Below are positions 1 through 4,701 of a stretch of 6,981 bases of DNA, piece by piece. The stretch is from an uncultured Anaerococcus sp. Lineage in GTDB: Bacteria > Bacillota > Clostridia > Tissierellales > Peptoniphilaceae. The position numbers were made by a program, and so were the translations under genes. The notes beneath the pieces are model-generated. The model worked only from the letters and a program-made list of their open reading frames with translations, had not been told where the DNA came from and made no database searches. The stretch is taken from positions 1-6,981 of the forward strand of contig CABQOK010000073.1 of assembly GCA_902465755.1 (NCBI GenBank), read 5' to 3'. Every line of letters starts with the position of its first letter. Position 1 is the first letter of the stretch.

Positions 1-284
1 TAGTCCTTTGTAACAGAGGTCACGCCTACGATTCCCAGACCCTTAGGAAAATAATAGATAAAGATTTCCACTATCTAGGTATGATTGCCTCAAAGGCCAA
101 GGTCGTAAGAGTCTTTAAGGAACTTGAAGAAGAAGGCTACAAGAGAGAAGATTTAGAGAAAATCTACACTCCTATAGGTCTTGATGTGGACAATGGCTCC
201 GTAGAAGAGATTGCAATTTCAATCATGGCAGAGATTCTAATGATTAAAAATAAAAAGACTGGTGAAATCCAGAAACTCCACTAA
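1..284 (+). CDS. XdhC family protein, C-terminal part (5' end cut off by window)
   Basis: The reading frame is open from the left edge, with complete codons from base 3, to a TAA at 282-284. It gives 93 residues starting V-L-C-N-R-G-H-A-Y-D. This is the C-terminal NAD-binding-like (Rossmann) domain of the XdhC/CoxI family. The signature pieces are RGHAYD (about residues 5-10 of the visible part), YLGMIASKAK (the family's 'YiGmiGSkrK'), and PIGLDVDNGSVEEIAISIMAEI (written here as PIGLD then EEIAISIMAEI). The ATG at 81 lies inside this conserved block, so it is not the start. XdhC proteins bind molybdenum cofactor and help install its terminal sulfido ligand before insertion into xanthine dehydrogenase-type enzymes. 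In selenium-dependent hydroxylases a selenium ligand takes that place. The true start and the N-terminal XdhC domain lie outside the window. The next gene starts one base after the stop, so the two are probably co-transcribed. Confidence 0.9.
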   Translation, partial: VLCNRGHAYDSQTLRKIIDKDFHYLGMIASKAKVVRVFKELEEEGYKREDLEKIYTPIGLDVDNGSVEEIAISIMAEILMIKNKKTGEIQKLH

Positions 285-285
285 A

Positions 286-726
286 ATGCTAAAGATAATA
301 ATGCTAATAGCCTTCCTTACGGCAAGCATTTATAATTTTAGGTTGGGCTATTCGAATGAAATTAGAATTAAGATCAAGGCGAATTTTCTAATTATTACAG
401 GAGCCTATTCTCTTTTTATCCTTATAATGGCTGGGAAAAAGGATGGAAGTTTATTTGGATTCATCCTAGCCCTATCGACAATCATTTTTCTCCTAAGTAA
501 TATCCTAAGCCGAGGAGTAAGAAAAGATGGCTTTGTCGTAATGAATGGAGCCAGTCCCCTTCTGCTTCTTATTAAGATAAGGGATGTCAAGGATATAAGC
601 TTAGAGGAAAAGAAATCAGAAATTAAGCTTACTATCAAGGCAAAGGGAAGTTATTTTGTCGAATATTTTAATAAGAAAGACATAAAAAAACTAGAAGAAT
701 TTATTGCGGGCTTACAGAAGAAGTAA
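286..726 (+). CDS. Small membrane protein of unknown function (three predicted TM helices, soluble C-terminus)
   Basis: I do not recognise this 146-residue protein. Three hydrophobic segments are visible at about residues 1-18, 33-49 and 55-74. They are followed by a polar, lysine-rich tail of about 70 residues with alternating beta-like stretches and a final helix (KKDIKKLEEFIAGLQKK). This layout resembles small membrane proteins with a PH-like cytoplasmic domain, but that is only a shape argument. I chose ATG 286, one base after the upstream XdhC stop, which suits translational coupling. A GTG at 262 in the same frame would add eight residues and overlap xdhC by 23 nt, but no ribosome binding site precedes it. 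Its link to molybdenum or selenium is positional only. Confidence 0.7.
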   Translation: MLKIIMLIAFLTASIYNFRLGYSNEIRIKIKANFLIITGAYSLFILIMAGKKDGSLFGFILALSTIIFLLSNILSRGVRKDGFVVMNGASPLLLLIKIRDVKDISLEEKKSEIKLTIKAKGSYFVEYFNKKDIKKLEEFIAGLQKK

Positions 727-738
727 GTCTAAAAAGCT

Positions 739-761
739 AAGTGAATAATAATTTCGCTTTT
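739..761 (+). terminator. Possible weak intrinsic terminator after the membrane protein gene
   Basis: AAGTGAA (739-745) can pair with TTCGCTT (753-759), seven pairs including one G-U, around a 7-nt loop, and the stem runs into TTTT at 758-761. The stem is AT-rich and the T-run is short, so this may be only a weak or partial stop before the VOC gene. Confidence 0.22.
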
Positions 762-776
762 GGTTATAAATAGACT

Positions 777-782
777 AGGAGG
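777..782 (+). promoter_or_regulatory. Ribosome binding site that fixes the start of the VOC gene
   Basis: A perfect AGGAGG sits 4 nt before ATG 787. It shows that translation starts there and not at the in-frame TTG at 760, which would place this site inside the coding region and has no Shine-Dalgarno sequence of its own. Confidence 0.85.
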
Positions 783-786
783 ATAT

Positions 787-1167
787 ATGAAATTTTTACA
801 CACGATGATTAGAGTTAAGGACCTTGACAAGTCCTATAAGTTTTATACAGAAGAGTTGGGTTTTGTTGAAAGCAGAAGAAAGGAATTTCCAGACAAGAAA
901 TTCGACCTTGTTTACCTAAAGCTTCCTGCTTCACATGATTATGAATTGGAACTAACTTACAATTACGACCAAGAAGAAGCTTATGATTTAGGAAATGGCT
1001 ACGGCCATATAGCAATCTCTAACCCAGATATCAAGTCTTTTAGAAAAGAGCTAAGCGATAAGGGCTATGAGGTTACAGAACTTAGAGGCCTAAGCGACAA
1101 TTCAGATAAGTACTTTTTCGTAACAGATCCAGATGGATACAAGATTGAAATTATCGAGAAAAAATAA
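787..1167 (+). CDS. gloA: Lactoylglutathione lyase-like VOC family protein (glyoxalase I type)
   Basis: The 126-residue product is about the size of bacterial glyoxalase I and aligns by eye with E. coli GloA over its whole length: opening LHTMIRVKDLDKSYKFY, then ELELTYNY, GYGHIAIS and DPDGYKIEIIEKK. The four metal ligands of the family are present: His5, Glu55, His74 and Glu121. The short helix-loop pattern is closer to the Ni/Co-type enzyme than to the longer Zn type. In E. coli the enzyme converts the methylglyoxal-glutathione hemithioacetal to S-lactoylglutathione in the cytoplasm. The thiol used in a Gram-positive anaerobe is uncertain, and other VOC enzymes share this fold, so the exact substrate is inferred. 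It lies 60 nt downstream of the membrane protein gene and ends just before a terminator hairpin shared with the convergent operon. Confidence 0.88.
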   Translation: MKFLHTMIRVKDLDKSYKFYTEELGFVESRRKEFPDKKFDLVYLKLPASHDYELELTYNYDQEEAYDLGNGYGHIAISNPDIKSFRKELSDKGYEVTELRGLSDNSDKYFFVTDPDGYKIEIIEKK

Positions 1168-1189
1168 ATATTAAAACTTGCAAGTAAAA

Positions 1190-1230
1190 GGGGCTAGCGG
1201 ATTAAATCGGCTGGCCCTATTTGTATATTT
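1190..1230. terminator. Bidirectional intrinsic terminator between convergent gene sets
   Basis: GGGCTAGC (1191-1198) pairs with GCTGGCCC (1210-1217), eight pairs with one wobble. GATT/AATC-type pairing can extend the stem inside the loop. On the plus strand it is followed by a T-rich run (1218-1230) and ends the VOC gene. On the minus strand it is followed by a long T-rich stretch (complement of 1160-1189) and ends the selenium operon. The outer base of the stem touches the TAG stop of the minus-strand aminotransferase gene (1217-1219). Confidence 0.75.
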
Positions 1231-2353
1231 GGGAAATTTCTCTTAGGGCAAGGATTGCCCTATCGACTTCCTCATTTGTGTTGAAGTAAGAAAAGGAAAA
1301 TCTCACTATGCCCTGTCTTTCTGTAGCAAAATGCCTATGGATTAGGGGAGAGCAATGGGAACCGGGTCTTGTTTGAATATCGTAGTCCTCATCTAGAATT
1401 AGGGAGATTTCATCTGAGGGGATATTTCCAATATTAAAGGAAACTAGGCCTGTTTTAAGCTCGTCTGGGTCCTTGGAGTAGAACTTAAGCCCAGGTATTT
1501 CTTCGATCCCTCGGTAAAATCTTTTCGCAAGGTTACTTACTTTTTTATTTATCTTATCAATGCCCTCATCTAGGATAAAGTCGGCTCCTGCCTTTAGGGC
1601 GATTTGACCCAAGAAGTTGGCCGTTCCTGCTTCAAATATTTGGGGAAAGGAAGGGGGCATGGTCTCCCTGAAAGAATCTATCCCACTACCTCCGGAAAAT
1701 ACTTGATTGAAAAGAAAGTTGCCGTTTTTAATTAGTCCGCCTGTCCCGCTTGGCCCGTAAAGGGACTTGTGTCCTGTAAATGCGAAGAGGCAATTTCTGT
1801 ATTTTCCCATATCGATATCTATAAGGCCCAGGCTTTGGGCGCAATCTACTAGCATTATTAGCTCGTTTTCTCTGGCAAAATCATAGACCCTATCTAGGTC
1901 CTTGACATCTCCTAAAAGATTTGAGGCGGAATTTATTATTAGATATTTGGTATTTTTTCTTAAAAGTTTGGGGAGATCTTGGTAATTAAGTTTGTAATTC
2001 TCATCGAAGTCCACGAAGGAAATATCAGCGCCCGTTTGATAGAGGGGGCGGAGGATAGAGTTATGTTCTGTAGTCGAGGTGATGATGTGGTCATCTCTTT
2101 TTACCAAAGACTTGATGGCAAAGTTTAGGGCGAAGGTGGCGTTTGCTGTAAGGAGGATATCTGAGGGATTTTCTATATGGCAAATCCTAGCCAGAGACTT
2201 TTTCGTATCAAAAATCGCCATCATAGAGTTTTGACTAAGCATGTGGCCTGACCTTGATGGATTGCCGTAATTTCCAGAAGAGATTACATAAGAAAGCCTA
2301 TCTATCACAGCCTTGGGCTTGTGGATAGTCGTAGCAGCGTTATCAAAATACAT
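1217..2353 (-). CDS. Class V aminotransferase-fold PLP enzyme: cysteine desulfurase / selenocysteine lyase-like
   Basis: The 378-residue product is full length for the NifS/SufS-like family. It opens with YFDNAATT and the NPSRSGH block (31-37). The expected catalytic residues are visible: His97 in TTEHNS, Asp170 in VDCAQSLG (PLP ring nitrogen), Lys196 in FTGHKSLYGPSGTGG (Schiff base), Cys334 in RPGSHCSPLIHR (persulfide or perselenide carrier), and Arg351 near the C-terminus. Such enzymes take S or Se from (seleno)cysteine, giving alanine and a cysteine-bound chalcogen. The GTGG and RPGSHCSPL features resemble the stand-alone desulfurase subfamily often found beside selD rather than the housekeeping IscS or SufS. 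It is the last gene of the selD operon and overlaps the DUF3343 gene by 11 nt. GGAGGAGG (2367-2374) inside that gene serves as its Shine-Dalgarno site, with a rather long spacing of 13 nt. Preference for Se over S cannot be read from the sequence. Confidence 0.9.
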   Translation of the reverse strand: MYFDNAATTIHKPKAVIDRLSYVISSGNYGNPSRSGHMLSQNSMMAIFDTKKSLARICHIENPSDILLTANATFALNFAIKSLVKRDDHIITSTTEHNSILRPLYQTGADISFVDFDENYKLNYQDLPKLLRKNTKYLIINSASNLLGDVKDLDRVYDFARENELIMLVDCAQSLGLIDIDMGKYRNCLFAFTGHKSLYGPSGTGGLIKNGNFLFNQVFSGGSGIDSFRETMPPSFPQIFEAGTANFLGQIALKAGADFILDEGIDKINKKVSNLAKRFYRGIEEIPGLKFYSKDPDELKTGLVSFNIGNIPSDEISLILDEDYDIQTRPGSHCSPLIHRHFATERQGIVRFSFSYFNTNEEVDRAILALREISQIYK

Positions 2354-2606
2354 ATCTGGATATTATCCTCCTCCCATTTTTAACTCGCTCCATAAGGAAA
2401 ATCCCATCATAATCACTTTCCTCTAGGATGGCTAGGGCCTTAGTCAAATCTTTTTCTCTTATCCTTAAAGCATAGCCACAGCCAGCATCAATTTCTGGAG
2501 GCAAGGGGATTAGCCTTGCCTTATCGAAATTCTTTAGCTTATCGAGACTAGCTGCCGGGTCTTCGAACTTCTCGAAGGAGAAAAGGACGAAATTTTCTCC
2601 TAGCAT
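2343..2606 (-). CDS. DUF3343 protein, putative Se/S carrier
   Basis: This 87-residue protein has the length and features of the DUF3343 family (Pfam PF11823, described as a putative Se/S carrier). It has a hydrophobic first strand (NFVLFSFEKFEDPAAS), the block ARLIPLPPEIDAGCGYALRI with a single invariant-type Cys43, and an ALAILEE helix followed by a final strand. The family is known mainly from its genome neighbourhood beside selD, yedF and cysteine desulfurase genes. The lone cysteine would be the natural site for a bound persulfide or selenide. Its ATG overlaps the end of yedF by 7 nt, and its end overlaps the aminotransferase gene by 11 nt, so it is probably translated by coupling. Its TGA stop (complement of 2343-2345) is followed at once by TAA in frame, so it is a true stop and not a selenocysteine codon. 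No biochemical role is proven. Confidence 0.85.
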   Translation of the reverse strand: MLGENFVLFSFEKFEDPAASLDKLKNFDKARLIPLPPEIDAGCGYALRIREKDLTKALAILEESDYDGIFLMERVKNGRRIISRYVF

Positions 2607-3199
2607 GGACTAACTGTGTGGTAGCTTCTTAGGATTTCGACAATCTTATACATATTTGTAATCTCTCCTACTGCAAGTTTTTCCTTAAGTTTGTAATTTC
2701 CCAGGCAAAGGCCACAAGATAAGATCTCTACGCCTTTTTCTTCAAGGACCTTGAGGTCTTCTATGGTCTTTTCATTTGCTGCTGTAAGGAAGACTCCTCT
2801 ATTGTAGAAAATCACCTTTTCTGGAAGCTTATCTTGTTCTGTAAGGGCATAGATGAAACCTTCGAGTAGGCTTTTTGAGAAGTCCTCATCGCCCTTACCC
2901 ATCCTATCGTCAGAGATTGCTACAACATAGGAAGAACTATCGATTTTATTTCCTTCTTTTGATACTTCTTCTTTGCTTTGGGCGTTTTTCTTAAGACTTA
3001 CCCTGTAGATTCCGTCTTCGATTTTCTCAGAAGATGATTCTATTTTAAGTTCCTTGGCCATCTTGGAGAGATTTTGAGTTGCTACTTCGTTATCGACTAG
3101 GATTTCGAAGTCTACTTCTTCTGGGTTTTCCTTGATTAACTTCTTTGTTTCAATTACTGGTATTGGGCAAACTTTGCCTAAACAATCAATTTTTTTCAT
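2600..3199 (-). CDS. yedF: Selenium metabolism protein YedF (TusA-like domain plus DsrE-like domain)
   Basis: The 199-residue protein has two parts. Residues 1-70 are a TusA/SirA-like domain with Cys6 and the CPIP motif at 11-14 (Cys11), the site that carries persulfide in TusA. After a charged linker (about 71-88), residues 90-190 form a DsrE-like domain ending in EILSCGLCLGNYKLKEKLAVGEITNMY (given as CGLCLG then VGEITNMY), with Cys162 and Cys165. This order is the selenium metabolism protein YedF family (TIGR03527), which occurs in genomes with selD. Transfer of Se or S between carriers in the cytoplasm is the likely role, inferred from TusA chemistry and context. An AAGGAG site lies in the 10-nt gap after selD. 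The very last residue, Cys199, follows an unusual SYHTVSP tail. Shorter TusA-only homologues called yedF in E. coli are a different arrangement. Confidence 0.9.
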   Translation of the reverse strand: MKKIDCLGKVCPIPVIETKKLIKENPEEVDFEILVDNEVATQNLSKMAKELKIESSSEKIEDGIYRVSLKKNAQSKEEVSKEGNKIDSSSYVVAISDDRMGKGDEDFSKSLLEGFIYALTEQDKLPEKVIFYNRGVFLTAANEKTIEDLKVLEEKGVEILSCGLCLGNYKLKEKLAVGEITNMYKIVEILRSYHTVSPC

Positions 3200-3209
3200 A
3201 ATAGCTCCT

Positions 3210-4223
3210 TTATTTTACGATTATCTTGTAAGATCTTTTCCTTTTAACCTGACCTATTTGATAGATTTCCAAATTATTTTCCCTAAAGTCTGTGATTATC
3301 TTATCAGCTTCCTCGGGACTTACAGCAAGACACAAGCCACCTGATGTTTGTGGGTCAAAGAGGACTTCTTCCATGTCAAAATCATCTATCATAAATTCCA
3401 CATCACCTTCGAGATAGTTTCTGTTATTTTGTCCACCAGAAGTATAGAGAAACTCAGCCGCAAGCTTTTTAGCAGGGGATAGGACTGGGATCTTGGCGCT
3501 TTCAAGGATGATAGTAAAGTCATCTCCTGCCATTTCTGAAAGATGGCCCAAAAGGCCAAAGCCTGTGATATCCGTCGCTGCATGGATTTGGTATTTTACG
3601 AATATATCCCTGGCGTATTTATTAAGAGTCGCCATCTGCCTTGTGCAAGTTTCAAAGTCCTCTTCACTTACGAGCCCCTGGGCGTAATTGGCAGTAACGA
3701 GCCCTGTGCCGATTTTTTTCGTAAGAAGGATCACGTCCCCATCTTTTGGCGTATTATTTTCCCAAATTTCCTTCTTTTTGACCTTGCCTGTGACAGAAAG
3801 ACCGTACTTGATGGTCTTATCATGGATCGAATGGCCACCGGTTAGGCTTGCCTTGGCCTCACTTACCTTATCATTACCTCCACGGAGGATTTCTTTGAGG
3901 ATAGCGAAGTCCTCTTCTAGGGGAAATGTCACGATATTAAGGGCAGAGATGACCTCTCCTCCCATAGCGTAGACATCGCTTAGGGCGTTGGCAGCAGCGA
4001 TTTGACCAAAAAGATAGGGATCTTCTACCATAGTAGGGAAGAAATCCAGGGTCTGGATCACGCAGGTTTCGCCATCGATGTCGATAATGGCTGCATCGTC
4101 CTTCTTATCGAAGCCAACTAGGACATCGTGCCTTCTGTAGGGGATAATATCCTTTAATAATTTATCCAAATTACCTGCGGCAATCTTGGCATTGCAACCG
4201 CCGCATACTTCTAAGTTCTTCAT
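3210..4223 (-). CDS. selD: Selenide, water dikinase (selenophosphate synthetase), cysteine form
   Basis: SelD uses ATP and selenide to make selenophosphate, the donor for selenocysteine, 2-selenouridine and the selenium cofactor of some molybdenum hydroxylases. The 337-residue length matches the family. Visible motifs are the N-terminal CGGCNAK, where Cys10 and Lys13 align with catalytic Cys17 and Lys20 of E. coli SelD; KDDAAI (Asp42/43); TLDFF (Asp60); ANALSDVYAMGG (Asp83); TGGHS (128-132); TDITGFGLLGHLSEM (Asp218); and DPQTSGG (290-296). Position 10 is TGC, so this is a Cys and not a Sec enzyme. An extra Cys7 lies three residues before it. The start is well fixed by AGGAGG 5 nt upstream. 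It is the first gene of the four-gene operon, with yedF 10 nt downstream. No selA, selB or selC is in view, so which selenium product it feeds must be judged elsewhere in the genome. Confidence 0.96.
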   Translation of the reverse strand: MKNLEVCGGCNAKIAAGNLDKLLKDIIPYRRHDVLVGFDKKDDAAIIDIDGETCVIQTLDFFPTMVEDPYLFGQIAAANALSDVYAMGGEVISALNIVTFPLEEDFAILKEILRGGNDKVSEAKASLTGGHSIHDKTIKYGLSVTGKVKKKEIWENNTPKDGDVILLTKKIGTGLVTANYAQGLVSEEDFETCTRQMATLNKYARDIFVKYQIHAATDITGFGLLGHLSEMAGDDFTIILESAKIPVLSPAKKLAAEFLYTSGGQNNRNYLEGDVEFMIDDFDMEEVLFDPQTSGGLCLAVSPEEADKIITDFRENNLEIYQIGQVKRKRSYKIIVK

Positions 4224-4236
4224 AGGACCTCCTTCT

Positions 4237-4254
4237 AATATTCTACCGAATATT
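4237..4254. repeat. Perfect inverted repeat AATATTC-N4-GAATATT next to the selD ribosome binding site
   Basis: Two exact 7-bp arms (4237-4243 and 4248-4254) flank the 4-nt spacer TACC. The repeat ends directly against the selD Shine-Dalgarno region (4224-4236). It could be a protein-binding operator or, in the mRNA, a short AT-rich hairpin just before the ribosome binding site. Confidence 0.55.
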
Positions 4255-4271
4255 TTTCAAAAATACATCAA
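4240..4271 (-). promoter_or_regulatory. Weak candidate promoter for the selD operon with a 20-bp spacer
   Basis: Reading the minus strand, TTGATG (4266-4271) and TAGAAT (4240-4245) resemble -35 and -10 boxes, but the spacing is 20 bp. The start point would fall around 4233, leaving a leader of only about ten bases that begins at the Shine-Dalgarno site. That makes the call doubtful unless a regulator is involved. No better promoter for selD was found by eye. Confidence 0.2.
4251..4265. repeat. 15-bp palindrome TATTTTT-C-AAAAATA
   Basis: Exact 7-bp arms flank one central base, partly overlapping the repeat at 4237-4254 and lying wholly inside the 20-bp spacer of the candidate selD promoter. 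The arms are low-complexity A/T runs, so chance occurrence is plausible in such AT-rich DNA. Confidence 0.4.
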
Positions 4272-4337
4272 GAAAGGTTTTCATATAATGGATAAACGCT
4301 AATAGATATTTTAATTGAATAAAAAGAATTATTGTTT

Positions 4338-4356
4338 TATACATTATTAATGTATA
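4338..4356. repeat. 19-bp palindrome TATACATTA-T-TAATGTATA
   Basis: Exact 9-bp arms around a single T lie close to the middle of the divergent region, about 115 nt from selD and 130 nt from the small membrane peptide gene. Its length, symmetry and central position suit an operator for a dimeric regulator acting on one or both directions. No T-run follows it, so it is not a terminator. The binding protein is unknown. Confidence 0.55.
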
Positions 4357-4421
4357 TGGTAATGAAGGGAAAAATAATTAAACTACTACAAAGGAAAATG
4401 ATCCAATAGATTAATACAGAA

Positions 4422-4450
4422 TTGATATATTGTTTTACTAATCAAATCAT
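4422..4450 (+). promoter_or_regulatory. Candidate sigma-A-type promoter for the 4486 gene and cdaA unit
   Basis: TTGATA (4422-4427, five of six matches to TTGACA), a 17-bp spacer, and AATCAT (4445-4450, four of six matches to TATAAT) lie about 35 nt before the first ATG. The spacing is ideal and the -10 box weak. No terminator separates the small gene from cdaA, so this promoter could serve both. Confidence 0.4.
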
Positions 4451-4485
4451 TAGCGTAAATTAAAATATGATAATAGGAGGTAAAT

Positions 4486-4644
4486 ATGAATAAAGATATT
4501 AAGAAACTTTCTTACTGGCTTTCTTTAGGAGCCTTGTTTGGTATAATTTTTGGTCAGCTTTTTGATAAGCTTGCTTTGGGAATCTGCCTAGGATCTTTGC
4601 TTGGAATATTCTTGGGTGTAGCTGATAGCAAAAGGGAAAAATAA
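4486..4644 (+). CDS. Small glycine-rich membrane peptide (52 aa), unknown function
   Basis: A 52-residue product starts at an ATG with a perfect AGGAGGT 4 nt upstream (4475-4481). After a short basic N-terminus (MNKDIKKLSYW) there are two hydrophobic stretches, about 12-25 and 29-45, with glycines at regular intervals (GALFGIIFG and GICLGSLLGIFLG). The protein ends in a polar DSKREK tail. The pattern is that of a glycine-zipper hairpin in the membrane, seen in many short uncharacterised Firmicute proteins. The ribosome binding site and a normal gene-like ending (TAA 4642-4644) make it likely to be real despite its size. It lies 57 nt before cdaA on the same strand with no terminator between, so it may be co-transcribed with the c-di-AMP genes. 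A function cannot be given. Confidence 0.75.
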   Translation: MNKDIKKLSYWLSLGALFGIIFGQLFDKLALGICLGSLLGIFLGVADSKREK

Positions 4645-4701
4645 TTTATCTTATTCCTACCAATAAGCCTGTTAAATAGTACATTAATATAAGGAGGAAG
4701 T

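Larger units (their letters stand above)
4224..4485. other. AT-rich divergent intergenic region
   Basis: This 262-nt stretch separates selD (leftward) from the small membrane peptide and cdaA (rightward). I see no open frame with a ribosome binding site and no RNA gene in it. It must hold the promoters for both directions, and it contains the inverted repeats listed separately at 4237-4254, 4251-4265 and 4338-4356. A TATAAT hexamer at 4284-4289 has no convincing -35 partner. Confidence 0.6.

Noticed and set aside
262..264. GTG as start of the small membrane protein
   Set aside because: No Shine-Dalgarno sequence precedes it and it overlaps xdhC; ATG 286 directly after the xdhC stop is simpler.
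1176..1185. 10-bp palindrome ACTTGCAAGT just upstream of the shared terminator
   Set aside because: It has no loop, so it cannot form a useful hairpin, and it lies between two gene ends where an operator is unlikely; probably chance.
2343..2345. TGA at the end of the DUF3343 gene as a possible selenocysteine codon, given the selenium context
   Set aside because: The next in-frame codon is TAA, so read-through would add a single residue, and the protein is already family length.
3132..3972. Several plus-strand open frames of 64-100 codons opposite selD and yedF
   Set aside because: They lie antisense to genes with clear family motifs, have no ribosome binding sites and show low-complexity translation typical of shadow frames.
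4284..4289. Perfect TATAAT in the intergenic region as a plus-strand promoter
   Set aside because: No -35-like hexamer at 16-19 bp upstream, and it is about 200 nt from the next gene; consensus hexamers are expected by chance in such AT-rich DNA.
4650..4667. CTTATT-N6-AATAAG hairpin between the small peptide gene and cdaA
   Set aside because: The six-pair stem has only one G-C pair and no T-run follows, so it is not a credible terminator.
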